64,000 nucleotides of DNA from Gemmatimonadales bacterium (GCA_036265815.1 DATAOI010000052.1:1-64000); one strand, 5' to 3'; positions 16,088-24,979 are shown, counted from the first letter of the stretch. Notes: generated by a model from the sequence alone, not told the origin. A program made the numbers and translations.

Positions 16088-16882
16088 ATGACCACGACGC
16101 CTCTCGCCTGCCCCGCCTGCGGGGCGCCCGCCACCGGTAACTTCTGCAGCCGCTGCGGCGCAGGGCTGGCTTCACGTGACTGCGCCCGCTGCCAGGCCCA
16201 CCTGTCGCCTGGCGCGCGCTTCTGCCACCGCTGTGGTCAGGCGGTCCCCGGTGCGGCGCCCGCCGATGTCACGGCGAACCGCGAGCGGGTTGCCTGGCGC
16301 GTCGCCGGAGTCGTCTCCGTGGTGCTGGTCGGCGCTATCCTGCTCAAGGTATCCCGCGGAGCTCCCGCACCGGTGGCGCCGGACATGCCCAACGCGGGCG
16401 CGGCCGCGAGTCAGCCCGGTCCCGCCGGGAGCGCTGGCGGGGCCGGCGCGGCACCGGACATCAGTCAGATGTCACCCCGCGAGCGCTTCGACCGGCTGTT
16501 CAACCGGATCATGTCGGCAGCCGAGCAGGGCGACAGCGCCCAGGTGGAGCGGTTCACCCCGATGGCGCTCGGCGCCTATGCCCAGCTCGACTCGGCCGAC
16601 ATCGATGCCCGCTACCACGCGGCGGTGCTCCGGATCCAGACCGGTGACCTGGCCGGCGCCCTCGCTCTGGCCGACACCATCCAGGCCGAGCAGCCGGCGC
16701 ACCTGTTCGCGGACCTGATCCGCGGCAGCGTGGCCGAGGCGCGGGGCGACGCCGCGGCCCGGGCCCGGGCCTCGCGGGATTTCCTGGCGCACTACGATGC
16801 CGAGATGAAAGCCAATCGAGTGGAATACCTCGAGCACGGGCCGGCGCTCGACGAGTTCAAACGCCAGGCGGAGAGCCGGTAA
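16088..16882 (+). CDS. Zinc-ribbon membrane protein with TPR-like C-terminus
   Basis: A 264-aa protein. Residues 1-55 contain two zinc ribbons with four CXXC pairs (CPACG, CSRCG, CARCQ, CHRCG). A transmembrane helix follows (VAGVVSVVLVGAILLKV), then an Ala/Gly/Pro linker and a helical C-terminal domain of TPR type (ALGAYAQLDSADIDARYHAA, ALADTIQAEQPAHLFADLIR). The function is unknown; it resembles zinc-ribbon scaffold proteins common in this lineage. No strong Shine-Dalgarno precedes the ATG. MqnD follows after 5 nt. Confidence 0.8.
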   Translation: MTTTPLACPACGAPATGNFCSRCGAGLASRDCARCQAHLSPGARFCHRCGQAVPGAAPADVTANRERVAWRVAGVVSVVLVGAILLKVSRGAPAPVAPDMPNAGAAASQPGPAGSAGGAGAAPDISQMSPRERFDRLFNRIMSAAEQGDSAQVERFTPMALGAYAQLDSADIDARYHAAVLRIQTGDLAGALALADTIQAEQPAHLFADLIRGSVAEARGDAAARARASRDFLAHYDAEMKANRVEYLEHGPALDEFKRQAESR

Positions 16883-16887
16883 ACTTC

Positions 16888-17730
16888 ATGCCCAGAACCA
16901 TCCGCGTTGCCCACAGCCCCGACTCCGACGACGCGTTCATGTTTTATGCGCTCGCGGAGGGCAAGATCGACACCGGCGAGCTCCGCTATGTGCACGAGCT
17001 GGCGGACATCGAATCGCTCAATCAGCGCGCCCGGCGGGCGGAGCTGGAAGTTACCGCGGTCTCGATCCACGCCTACGCCTACATCTGGCGGACCTATGCG
17101 CTGCTCGGCTCCGGCTCGTCGATGGGCGACGGGTACGGCCCCCGGCTCGTCTCCCGCCGTGCGGCGCCCGCCGATCCGCGAGCCGGCCTCCGCGGGCTCC
17201 GGGTGGCGGTGCCCGGCCGGCTCACCACTGCCTTTCTCTCGCTCAAGCTCTACCAGCCGGACGTGGTCGAGCTGGTGGTGCCGTTCGACGCCATAGAAGC
17301 CGCCGTGCTCGAAGGACAGGCGGACGTGGGCCTGCTGATTCACGAGGGTCAGCTTACCTACGCGGATAGCGGCCTGCATCTCTGGGCCGACCTCGGCGCG
17401 TGGTGGCTGGAGGACACCGGCCTGCCGCTCCCCTTGGGCGGGAACGCGGTCCGGCGCGACCTGGGGGCCGCCGTGATCGAGCAGATCGCCCGCGACCTCC
17501 GGGCGAGCATCGTGTACGCGCTGGAGCACCGGGCGCCGGCACTGACCCACGCCCGCCAGTTCAACCGGGGCATCGGCGACGAGCGCACCGACACCTTCGT
17601 GGGGATGTACGTGAACCAGTGGACCGTGGACTACGGTCCGCGCGGCCGCGAGGCTGTCCAGACGCTGCTGCGGCGCGGGTTCGAGGCGGGAATCATCCCC
17701 GAGCGGGTCACGCCGGAGTTCGTGGGGTAA
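16888..17730 (+). CDS. mqnD: 1,4-dihydroxy-6-naphthoate synthase (futalosine pathway)
   Basis: A 280-aa periplasmic-binding-protein-like enzyme of menaquinone biosynthesis. It converts cyclic de-hypoxanthinyl futalosine to 1,4-dihydroxy-6-naphthoate. The match to MqnD is clear: start SPDSDDAFMFYALAEGKID, GLRVAVPGRLTTAFLSLKL, VGLLIHEGQLTYADSGL, and the diagnostic DLGAWWLEDTGLPLPLGG. It implies that the organism makes menaquinone by the futalosine route; other mqn genes are not in the window. It is probably co-transcribed with the zinc-ribbon gene. Confidence 0.88.
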   Translation: MPRTIRVAHSPDSDDAFMFYALAEGKIDTGELRYVHELADIESLNQRARRAELEVTAVSIHAYAYIWRTYALLGSGSSMGDGYGPRLVSRRAAPADPRAGLRGLRVAVPGRLTTAFLSLKLYQPDVVELVVPFDAIEAAVLEGQADVGLLIHEGQLTYADSGLHLWADLGAWWLEDTGLPLPLGGNAVRRDLGAAVIEQIARDLRASIVYALEHRAPALTHARQFNRGIGDERTDTFVGMYVNQWTVDYGPRGREAVQTLLRRGFEAGIIPERVTPEFVG

Positions 17731-17851
17731 TTGACCCGCCCTGCGGCCCGTCCTACCTTCCGGACACCCTGAGAACTGTTCGTCCTCGCCTCACCCGAGG
17801 CAAGCGGCCGCGACGTTGACCGCCCTGGAGCGGCCCGGTGGAGGAGGCTGC

Positions 17852-18916
17852 GTGTCCCTCCCGGATGGCCCGGTCACCCTGCTCGTCGTCGACGACGAGG
17901 AGGGGATCCGCAACGCGCTCCGCAAGTTTCTCGTGCAACAGGGCTATGAGGTCGCGATTGCCGCGACGGGCGAGGAGGCCCTGGACCTCCTCAAGCGGCA
18001 GAAGATCAGCGGCATGCTGCTCGACGTGAACCTGCCGGGCATCAACGGCGTGGACCTGGTGCCCAAGGTCATGGAGCTGGAGCCCAGCATCGCGCTCCTC
18101 ATGCTCACCGCCGTGAACGACGCCACCAGCGCGGCCCTCTGCATGCAGCGCGGCGCGCTGGACTACCTGATCAAGCCGATCGACCTCCCACACCTGGGCC
18201 GCGCCATCACCCAGGCACTGCAACGACGCCATACCCTCGTCGAAGGCCAGCAGATCAACCGCTGGCTGAAAGAGGAAGTCGCGGTGCGGGCGGCCGAGCG
18301 ACGGGTGGAGCAGGCCAATCTGGAGCGGATCTCGGTGGCCACGCTGGAGGCGCTGGTGAACGCGCTCGAGGCCAAGGACCCCTATCTGCGGGGGCATTCC
18401 GCCCGGGTCGCCGATCTCTCCGCGATGGTGGCCGCCGAGCTCGGGCGGCAGGACGAGGAGGTGGAGGCGGTGCGCACCGCCGGCCGGCTGCACGACATCG
18501 GCAAGATCGGCATCCGGGAGGAGATCCTCAACAAACAGGGACCGCTCACCGATGAGGAGTACGAGCACGTGAAGCAGCACGTGCTGGTGGGCTCGCAGAT
18601 CCTGGCGCCGCTGGTGCACCTGCGCGAGGTCATCAGCTTCGTCCGGAGCCACCACGAGCGATGGGATGGGTCCGGCTATCCTGATCGACTGGCGGCGGAG
18701 GCCATTCCCCTCGGCGCGCGTATCATCGGCGCGGTCGAGATCTACGACGCCCTCAGCACCTCCCGCCCCTATCAGGAAAAGATGCCGCCGGATCTCGCCG
18801 TCGAGCGGATGCGTGACCTGGTCGGCAGCGCGGTCGATCCCGAGGTCCACCGCGCCCTCGAAACGGTGATCGGGCACCGCCAGGCGCTGGTGTTCCTGGA
18901 CGACATCCAAGGCTGA
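17852..18916 (+). CDS. Response regulator with HD-GYP c-di-GMP phosphodiesterase domain
   Basis: A 354-aa protein: receiver domain (acidic pair at 14-15, phospho-acceptor Asp 58, Lys 108 in LIKP), a coiled-coil linker at about 125-160, and an HD-GYP domain (HDIGKIG with His-Asp at 214-215; GSGYP at 273-277). HD-GYP enzymes hydrolyse cyclic di-GMP. The GTG at 17852 is chosen because GGAGGAGG lies 5 nt upstream; a TTG 36 nt earlier has no such site. The next gene begins 19 nt after the stop, so the two form an operon and may exchange phosphoryl groups. Confidence 0.92.
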   Translation: MSLPDGPVTLLVVDDEEGIRNALRKFLVQQGYEVAIAATGEEALDLLKRQKISGMLLDVNLPGINGVDLVPKVMELEPSIALLMLTAVNDATSAALCMQRGALDYLIKPIDLPHLGRAITQALQRRHTLVEGQQINRWLKEEVAVRAAERRVEQANLERISVATLEALVNALEAKDPYLRGHSARVADLSAMVAAELGRQDEEVEAVRTAGRLHDIGKIGIREEILNKQGPLTDEEYEHVKQHVLVGSQILAPLVHLREVISFVRSHHERWDGSGYPDRLAAEAIPLGARIIGAVEIYDALSTSRPYQEKMPPDLAVERMRDLVGSAVDPEVHRALETVIGHRQALVFLDDIQG

Positions 18917-18935
18917 CGTGGGAGGACCGCTGACC

Positions 18936-19985
18936 ATGGCTGAGGCGTCGGACCGCCCCCGGGTGCTGGTGGTGGACGACGATCCGTCGCTCGCCCGTCT
19001 GATCCAGCATCTGCCCGCTATCCAGGCCTTCGGCCCGAGCACGCACGTGACCACCGGCCGCGAGGCGCTGCAGGCGCTCGACGGGATCGACATCGTGCTG
19101 CTCGATCACGAGCTCCCCGATGCCAGCGGACTGGAGATCCTGGACGCCATTCGCGCCCGGCCCACTCCGCCGGCGGTGGTCATGATCACCGCCCACGGCA
19201 CCGAGTCGCTGGCGGCGACGGCGCTCCGCCGCGGGGCCGACGACTATCTGGCCAAGGACCCGTCGCTGGCCGAGCTGCTGCCGCAGGTAATGGAGCGGGT
19301 GCGGCGCGGCCGGGAGCTGCGCAAGGCGCTGGGCGCGGCGGAGCGCGATCTGGTCCGCGCCGAGCGACTCGGTGCCGTGGGCGAGATGACGGTCACTCTG
19401 AATCACAGCATCAACAATCCCCTCATGACCGCCTTCGCCGACGTGGAGGTGCTGGCCGACCCTGCCGTCCCCGAAGAGCAGCGCCGGCAGGCGCTGGACA
19501 GCGTGCGGGAGGCCCTCCGTCGCATCCGCGACATCGTCCGCCAGATCGGCGACCTTCGCGCCCTGCGGAGCAAGACCTACGCTCCCGGCGTGCAGATGGT
19601 GGACCTGGACCAGGACGCCCCGGCCGCCCACCCGCCCCGGCGCGGTGCCGCCCTGATGCACGTGCCGGAGGAGGATTTGGCTCGGGTGGTGGCCCTGCTG
19701 CTTCGCCACGCAGGGTTCAGCGTGGAGCGGGTGGCCGGCATGGAAGACCTCCAGCGGGCGGCCGGCGCCATCGGGGTCGCGCTGGTGGTCCTGATCGGCG
19801 GGTCCAGCGCGGCCGGGGCGCACCCGCTGGGCGGCTTCGCGCCCGACGGCAACCGGGCCTACCGGGTCGTGGCGCTGGTGGCGGGTGACGGCGAGGCGGC
19901 GCGCGCCGGCGGAGCGGACGTGGTGGTGCAGCTCCCGTTCGATCCCGGCAGCTTCACTGCCGACATGATCACGCTGGTGAGCTGA
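18936..19985 (+). CDS. Receiver-DHp protein lacking ATPase domain, with degenerate second receiver
   Basis: A 349-aa protein. Residues ~5-130 are a receiver (VLVVDDDPSL, phospho-Asp in VLLDHELPDASG, MITAHG). A histidine-kinase-like DHp helix pair follows: LGAVGEMTVTLNHSINNPL has the H-box His. No HATPase (N, G1, G2) motifs follow. Instead the C-terminal ~110 residues look like a receiver fold without its Asp (ALVVLIGGSS). It may act as a phosphotransfer protein rather than a kinase. The start is ATG 18936 with GGGAGGA upstream; a GTG 18 nt earlier is weaker. Its 3' end overlaps the convergent protease gene by 17 nt. Confidence 0.82.
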   Translation: MAEASDRPRVLVVDDDPSLARLIQHLPAIQAFGPSTHVTTGREALQALDGIDIVLLDHELPDASGLEILDAIRARPTPPAVVMITAHGTESLAATALRRGADDYLAKDPSLAELLPQVMERVRRGRELRKALGAAERDLVRAERLGAVGEMTVTLNHSINNPLMTAFADVEVLADPAVPEEQRRQALDSVREALRRIRDIVRQIGDLRALRSKTYAPGVQMVDLDQDAPAAHPPRRGAALMHVPEEDLARVVALLLRHAGFSVERVAGMEDLQRAAGAIGVALVVLIGGSSAAGAHPLGGFAPDGNRAYRVVALVAGDGEAARAGGADVVVQLPFDPGSFTADMITLVS

Positions 19986-20997
19986 CCCGCTTCGCCGCCT
20001 GGTAGCTCATTCCCTGGAGCCGGACGATCCGCTGCCGGACCGGCGGGTGCGAGGTGAGCGCGTTGGCCAGGAAGCCTTCGCGTGAGGAGAGCAGCCCGGG
20101 CGCCGGATCGACGATACACAGGTGCGCGGCGCCGCGCGTGACCGATCGGGTCGGGGACGACGCGGCCTCGAGCTTTTCCAGCGCGCTGGCCAGGGCGCCC
20201 GGATTGCGGGTGAACTGCGCGCCGGTGGCATCCGCCAGGTACTCCCGCTTCCGGCTCACGGCCATGGCCAGGACCCGGGAGACGATCGGGGCCACCAGGA
20301 GGGTCAGCACCCATAACACCAGGATGACGATCGCGAGCGGGTTGGCTCCCTTGCCACGATCGCGTGACCCGCCCGATCCGCCGCGTCCCAGGTAGCTCCC
20401 GCCTCGCATCATCCTCCCCAGCCCGTCGGACATCAGCGCGATCGCCCCGACCATCGCGGCGAGCAGCGTCATCAGCCGGACGTCGAGGTTCTGCACGTGC
20501 GCCATCTCATGGGCGATCACTCCCTGCAGCTCGTCCCGGGTGAGCGCGCCGAGCAGCCCCTCGGTGACCGCGAGGCTGGCGGTCGCGGCGTCGCGGCCGG
20601 TGGCGAACGCGTTGGGATCGCCGTCCGGCACAATCCAGATACGCGGCCGGGGCAGGCCGGAGGCGATGGACATCTCCTCGACCACGTTGACCAGCTGCTT
20701 CTCCGCCGGGGTGGCGGGCTCGAGCAGCTCGCGGGCGCCCGTGGCCCACAGCACCCGCTCGGCCCCGTAGCGCCAGGAGTACCAGCAGATGCCGCCAGCC
20801 ACCAGGGTCGTGAAGATGCCGAGGAAGGGGACCACGTGGTGATAGCCGCCGGGCGGCGCGTCGGCGGTGAGCAGGCCGAAGGCCAGGTCGCCACCAAAGC
20901 CGACCCAGGCGAAGAAGACGATGAATCCGATGACGAGCCAGGTAGAGCGGCGGCGGTTGGACTCCTGCTGAGCGAAGAGGTCTGCCGGCTCGCTCAC
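19969..20997 (-). CDS. htpX: M48-family zinc metalloprotease (HtpX-like)
   Basis: A 342-aa membrane metalloprotease. Two N-terminal helices (STWLVIGFIVFFAWVGF; VVPFLGIFTTLVAGGICWY) precede the catalytic HEMAH motif at about 163-167, followed by a further hydrophobic pair and the zinc-binding Glu region (KREYLADATGAQF). HtpX-type proteases degrade misfolded membrane proteins. The start is GTG 20997, which shares 4 nt (GTGA) with the lemA stop, a translational-coupling signature. LemA-HtpX pairs are common. Autocatalytic cleavage is known for some HtpX homologues but cannot be judged here. Confidence 0.92.
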   Translation of the reverse strand: MSEPADLFAQQESNRRRSTWLVIGFIVFFAWVGFGGDLAFGLLTADAPPGGYHHVVPFLGIFTTLVAGGICWYSWRYGAERVLWATGARELLEPATPAEKQLVNVVEEMSIASGLPRPRIWIVPDGDPNAFATGRDAATASLAVTEGLLGALTRDELQGVIAHEMAHVQNLDVRLMTLLAAMVGAIALMSDGLGRMMRGGSYLGRGGSGGSRDRGKGANPLAIVILVLWVLTLLVAPIVSRVLAMAVSRKREYLADATGAQFTRNPGALASALEKLEAASSPTRSVTRGAAHLCIVDPAPGLLSSREGFLANALTSHPPVRQRIVRLQGMSYQAAKRVSSPA

Positions 20998-21566
20998 GGC
21001 GCCGGTTTGTTCATCGACAGATCCACGGTCGGCACCGCCCGCTCGGCGGCGTCCTCGATCTGCCACAGCTCGACAGGAGTGGCCTTGGCCAGTCCGGCGA
21101 TCAGGCTGGTGGGGAACAGCATCTGCTTGGTGTTGTACTGCGTGGCCACGTCGTTGTAGAGCTGGCGGGCGAACCCGATCTTGTTTTCGGTGCTGGTCAG
21201 CTCCTCCTGCAGCTGGGCCACGTTGGCGGTGGCCTTGAGATCGGGGTAGGCCTCGGTCAGCGCAAACAGCCGGCCCAGCGCCTGGGTGAGCTCGCCCTCC
21301 GCCTGCGCGGTCTGCCGCACGCCGGTGGCGGTCACCGCTTTGTTGCGCGCTGCGATCACCGCCTCCAGCGTGTTGCGCTCGAAATCCATCGCCCCCTTGA
21401 CCGTGTTCACCAGATTGGGGATCAGATCGTGCCGCCGCTTGAGCTGCACATCAATCTGCTTCCAGCCGTTGGCGACCTGGTTCTTGAGGGTGATCAAGCT
21501 GTTGTACGCCCCGACGACCCAGAGCACCAGGAGCGCGAGAATCACCAGGAGGATGATCGTGGCCAT
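20994..21566 (-). CDS. lemA: LemA family protein
   Basis: A 190-aa protein with one N-terminal transmembrane helix (IILLVILALLVLWVVGAYNS) and the helical LemA domain (LKNQVANGWKQIDVQLKRRH, DLIPNLVNTVKG, ENKIGFARQLYNDVATQYNT). LemA proteins sit in the inner membrane with a periplasmic helical domain; the biochemical role is unclear, but they often accompany membrane proteases. The ATG at 21566 has GAGGAAG upstream; a longer frame is rejected because its N-terminus is Arg-rich nonsense. It is the fourth gene of a five-gene leftward operon. Confidence 0.93.
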   Translation of the reverse strand: MATIILLVILALLVLWVVGAYNSLITLKNQVANGWKQIDVQLKRRHDLIPNLVNTVKGAMDFERNTLEAVIAARNKAVTATGVRQTAQAEGELTQALGRLFALTEAYPDLKATANVAQLQEELTSTENKIGFARQLYNDVATQYNTKQMLFPTSLIAGLAKATPVELWQIEDAAERAVPTVDLSMNKPAP

Positions 21567-21589
21567 GGTCGATGCTTCCTCGAGTGGAA

Positions 21590-22228
21590 TTACGGCGTGA
21601 TCAGCGGCGCCAGCGCCTGACGAAACGCTTCCGCGATCGCGACCAGGTCGCCGTTCAGCCGAATGACGGGATGTTGCTCGTCGATCAGCACCTCGATACC
21701 TGGCGCGACGACGATCCGGCGACACGTCGAGCCCAGCGCCGAGGCGCCCTCTACCGGTGTCAGCCATCCCAGGACGGCCCGCCCCACCCGGCCGCGTCCT
21801 GTCCCGGGTGTCTGGAGCAGCGGCAGGCGGTCCGGCCGGGGGAGCGCCGGGCCCAGGACGCCGGCCACCCGCCGCTCGATCAGGTCGCCGGTGAGGCCTT
21901 CGAACTCACGGGTCATCGCCTCCAGGGTGGCACCCTCCATCTGCCGCAGCTTGATGGCGAGCACCTGCAGCAGGTGCCGATAGGAGTAGACCGCGGCGGT
22001 GCCCCGCCCGTCCGGTGGGCTCACCAGGCCGCGCGCCACGTAAAAGCGGATAGTGCGCTCGCTGGGGCGCGCCCGGGCGGCGGCGTTGACCGGCACCACG
22101 CCCGAGGCGTCCAGGATCCCGGCGGCCAGACCGGCCAGGTCTCGGAGTCCCCACGGCGCGAGCGCGCGATACTCTCGCAGGACGGCGAGCGGGTCCGGAG
22201 GAGCGCTGACCGACAGCCCGGCGGTCAT
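21590..22228 (-). CDS. MerR-family transcriptional regulator
   Basis: A 212-aa protein with a winged-helix MerR-type DNA-binding domain at about residues 45-110 (SERTIRFYVARGLVSPPDG, then YSYRHLLQVLAIKLRQMEGA). The C-terminal 80 residues are not a recognised metal- or drug-binding domain. The start ATG overlaps the stop of the preceding receiver gene (ATGA, 22225-22228). Its place between a receiver protein and lemA-htpX suggests control of this operon, but that is inference. Confidence 0.8.
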   Translation of the reverse strand: MTAGLSVSAPPDPLAVLREYRALAPWGLRDLAGLAAGILDASGVVPVNAAARARPSERTIRFYVARGLVSPPDGRGTAAVYSYRHLLQVLAIKLRQMEGATLEAMTREFEGLTGDLIERRVAGVLGPALPRPDRLPLLQTPGTGRGRVGRAVLGWLTPVEGASALGSTCRRIVVAPGIEVLIDEQHPVIRLNGDLVAIAEAFRQALAPLITP

Positions 22229-22635
22229 GCCGGGCCGTTGCTCGCGCGCTGGTCCGGGCCGGGCTCCGCGTCGGCCAGGACGAACCGGACCGTCTCCGCC
22301 AGCGCGGAGAGGGTGAACGGCTTGAGCAGCAGCGGACAGGCCAGCAGCTCGGCGGGCCAGTCATGCTCCAGGCCAGATGAATCTCCGGTCATCAGGATGA
22401 TCCGGCCGCGCAAGCGGGGCCAGCGCCGGACCAGCGCGAGGTACAGCATGGCGCCGGACAGGTGGGGAAGGTGAAGATCGAGCAGCACGAGATCGACGTC
22501 CGCCTCGTCGAGCATCGTGTAGGCCAGATGGGGATCACCCGCCGTGAGGACGTCGTACTGCAGACTCTCCAGCACGCGCGCCAGCGTGCGCCGGAGCGCG
22601 GGCTCGTCATCGACGATCAGCACCCGCGGGCTCAC
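22225..22635 (-). CDS. Stand-alone receiver (response regulator) protein
   Basis: A 136-aa single-domain receiver: RVLIVDDEPALRRTLARVL, phospho-Asp in VLLDLHLPHLSG, Thr in ILMTGDSSG, Lys in LLLKPFTLSAL. There is no output domain, so it may signal by protein contact or as a phosphate sink. The GTG start at 22635 overlaps the TGA of the upstream AraC-like gene by 4 nt, and its own stop overlaps the MerR gene start. Confidence 0.87.
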   Translation of the reverse strand: MSPRVLIVDDEPALRRTLARVLESLQYDVLTAGDPHLAYTMLDEADVDLVLLDLHLPHLSGAMLYLALVRRWPRLRGRIILMTGDSSGLEHDWPAELLACPLLLKPFTLSALAETVRFVLADAEPGPDQRASNGPA

Positions 22636-23465
22636 GAGGCCACCTGGCTGAGCGGAACACCGAGCGGGGTGAAGTAGCGGTGGGTCACGGCGGCGAGGGC
22701 CTCCTCCACGGACAGCGAAACTCGCAGCTCCCCGGCGGTGAGGCCGAAGACGGCGCGCAAGTGCATCTGGAGGGTCTTGGGCTTGCTGTAGCCCAACTTG
22801 AGTGCCACGTCCTCGACCGTGTAGCCAGGATCGAGCAGCAGCCGGTGGGCATAGAGCAGCCGGGTCAGCACCATCACCATGCGGGGAGACGGCAGTCCCA
22901 CTTTGGTGAACCACCGTTCGCAGGTGCGCCGGGTGAGCTGGGCACGCTCCGCCAGCGCCGTCACGGTGGGCCCCTCGCCGGGGGCATGGAGCATCGTCTC
23001 CAGGGCCACCCGGAGCTCCGGCGGAAGCTCCTGGAGAATGCCGCCCAGCCCCTGGATGACCTGCTGGAGGGCGCTCTGCTCCAGCTCGGCGAGCAGCGAG
23101 CCGCGGAGGGCCCCGGGGGCGTCCTCGAACCGATGAACCACCACCCGCCGGATCCCGGCACGGCCGAGGTCGAGGAGCACTCCGGCCGTCGCGGGTGTCA
23201 GCTCGGTGTAGACCAGGAGCGGGAGCGAGGGGAAGAACTGGCGCAACCGCTCGATGCCGTGGGAACGGGGAGCCCCACCGCCCAGCAGGGGATCCACCAC
23301 GGCCATGTCTATCGGCTTGGCGCGGATGGTCTCGACCGCCTCCGCCCAGGTCGACACCGTTTCCCAAAGAAAGCGGTCGGGGTCGATCGTCCGGAGCCGG
23401 AAAAGCCGATCGGCAGGCACGGCGGCGAGCAGGAGATGTCGCAAATCGGCCCCTGAATGTCGCAA
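22632..23465 (-). CDS. AraC-type regulator with N-terminal receiver-like domain
   Basis: A 277-aa protein. Residues ~1-130 resemble a diverged receiver (MAVVDPLLGGG holds an Asp at the expected place, but the N-terminal acidic pair is missing). The C-terminal ~100 residues form an AraC-type double helix-turn-helix (LTRRTCERWFTKVGLPSPR, YTVEDVALKLGYSKPKTLQ). The start is TTG at 23465; a second TTG at 23444 is possible and the ribosome-binding site is weak for both. It heads the operon leading to htpX and is divergent from the 47-aa lipopeptide gene, 84 nt away. Confidence 0.8.
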   Translation of the reverse strand: MRHSGADLRHLLLAAVPADRLFRLRTIDPDRFLWETVSTWAEAVETIRAKPIDMAVVDPLLGGGAPRSHGIERLRQFFPSLPLLVYTELTPATAGVLLDLGRAGIRRVVVHRFEDAPGALRGSLLAELEQSALQQVIQGLGGILQELPPELRVALETMLHAPGEGPTVTALAERAQLTRRTCERWFTKVGLPSPRMVMVLTRLLYAHRLLLDPGYTVEDVALKLGYSKPKTLQMHLRAVFGLTAGELRVSLSVEEALAAVTHRYFTPLGVPLSQVAS

Positions 23466-23549
23466 AAAGGACCTAATAACGGGAGAAATTGCTCCTCAGA
23501 TTGTCCGGACCCCGGAGTGTCTCCAGGTCATCTGAAAGGGATTCCCCCA

Positions 23550-23693
23550 ATGTCACGTCCCACCACGAAATGGCTTGTGATCGCCTCGCTGACCGCTGCC
23601 ACACTTGCATCCGCTGCCTGTACCCGGACGGACGCCACCGGCCCGTCGGAGCAGTCGGCACCGTCGTTCGAGACCCAGGGATCGAACAACTAG
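23550..23693 (+). CDS. 47-aa secreted lipopeptide (candidate signal peptide precursor)
   Basis: A small complete frame from ATG 23550, preceded by GAAAGGG. It has a lipoprotein-type signal sequence (KWLVIASLTAATLASAAC) with Cys 24 as the predicted lipidated residue, leaving a mature part of about 24 residues that ends SFETQGSNN. The mature part is too short to fold alone. It lies between a divergent AraC-like regulator and a convergent TPR protein, and its stop codon overlaps that of the TPR gene. A pheromone, leader or small envelope lipoprotein are all possible; no family is recognised with certainty. Confidence 0.7.
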   Translation: MSRPTTKWLVIASLTAATLASAACTRTDATGPSEQSAPSFETQGSNN

Positions 23694-24979
23694 CCAGTCA
23701 GACTGGCAAATTCGCGGAGCCCGACCGCGACCGCTTGAACCGTCGGCGATCCACTCAGGCCGTCGGGGGTAGCGGACTCGGGCTCGCGAGTCTCACATTC
23801 GGAGAGGCTTGCGAGGATCCGTTCGAACCGGAAATACCAGGTGTTGATGTGGTGGGCCTCGGACAGCTCGAGCCCCGCCGCGAGCGCCCTGCGTGCGCGG
23901 CTGTACTGTCCGAAGCGCGCCAACCCGATGCCTAGTTTGTAATGGTAGTCGGCCAGCATGCTGGGTGGCATGCGCTTCCGCAAGTGACCCGCTTCACCCC
24001 GACACCGCTCGAACGCCATCCGGTTCCCCACCGTGGACTCCAGCTCCATCAGCTCCAGCAGGGCATTTGTCCGTACTAGGAAGCTGGTCTTGGAGGAGAC
24101 CACGATATCGAACGCCAGACGCCCGGCCTCGTACGCACCGATGTCCCGAAGAACGGTCCCGAGATCTCCCAGCGTTCGCATCCGCTGCACCGCGTCCTCG
24201 GTGAGCATGAACGCCCGGTAGATGGCCTGCACCGCCTCCACCTGCCTCCCCTCGTTCGAGAGGACCGAGCCGATGTCGGCCCAGGCCATGGCCTGGACTT
24301 CCCGCAGACCAGCGGCCTCCGCCGCCCGGGCGACGTCCTCGGCCGTCGCGCGGGCCAGCGGGAGGTTGCCCTGGCCCTTGAACACGTGCGCCCGCCCGAG
24401 CCGGGAGCGCAGCACCATGACCAGGTCGCCCGCCGTCGTTGCCGCGGATTCGGTGGCGGCGTAACAGGCCATGGCGGTCGGCCAGCGCGCCAGCAGCCTG
24501 TTGAGCCGCCCCGCGAACAAAGCCGTGCTGGCAAACTCGGCGGGCGGCACCCGTTCGCCATAGGTCCGCACCGCCAGCGTCAGCGTCTGCAGCGCTTCTT
24601 CCAGGCGGCCTTCGTGCTCCAGGAAATAGGCGTACGCCATGATGCCGAGCCGGAGACCGGCGAGCGGCTGCCCGTCGTTAGGGAGGGCATCGGTGATCCC
24701 GCGGAGATGTGCCGTCTCCGGCAGATCGGACGGGAGCTCCCGGATATGGCGCCGCACCGCCTCGATCTGCCAGCGCAGGCCCAGCCGTGATTCGGTCGTA
24801 TCGTCCGAGGTCAGAAGGCGCTCGATCAGGCGAGCAGTCAGATAGCCGCCCAACGCCAGTTTCGCCGACACGTCGCGCTCCTGATCGCGCTCCAGCCGGG
24901 CGCGTTCGAGGAAGGGCGCGTTGGACACGATGTCCCCGGACGACCCGATCTCGCCAAAGAGCTGCTGGGGCGTGAACAG
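23690..24979 (-). CDS. TPR-repeat protein
   Basis: About 429 aa of nearly continuous helical repeats with TPR character (GIMAYAYFLEHEGRLEEALQ, MAWADIGSVLSNEGRQVEAV, YHYKLGIGLARFGQYSRARR). It has no DNA-binding or enzymatic domain, signal peptide or membrane helix, so it is probably a cytoplasmic protein- or peptide-binding scaffold. The start is uncertain: the frame is open far upstream, but the best ribosome-binding site (AAGGA) precedes a CTG at 24979; a TTG at 25030 and an ATG at 25108 are alternatives. The TAG stop is complementary to the neighbour's TAG within the palindrome CTAG. Confidence 0.8.
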   Translation of the reverse strand: MFTPQQLFGEIGSSGDIVSNAPFLERARLERDQERDVSAKLALGGYLTARLIERLLTSDDTTESRLGLRWQIEAVRRHIRELPSDLPETAHLRGITDALPNDGQPLAGLRLGIMAYAYFLEHEGRLEEALQTLTLAVRTYGERVPPAEFASTALFAGRLNRLLARWPTAMACYAATESAATTAGDLVMVLRSRLGRAHVFKGQGNLPLARATAEDVARAAEAAGLREVQAMAWADIGSVLSNEGRQVEAVQAIYRAFMLTEDAVQRMRTLGDLGTVLRDIGAYEAGRLAFDIVVSSKTSFLVRTNALLELMELESTVGNRMAFERCRGEAGHLRKRMPPSMLADYHYKLGIGLARFGQYSRARRALAAGLELSEAHHINTWYFRFERILASLSECETREPESATPDGLSGSPTVQAVAVGLREFASLTG

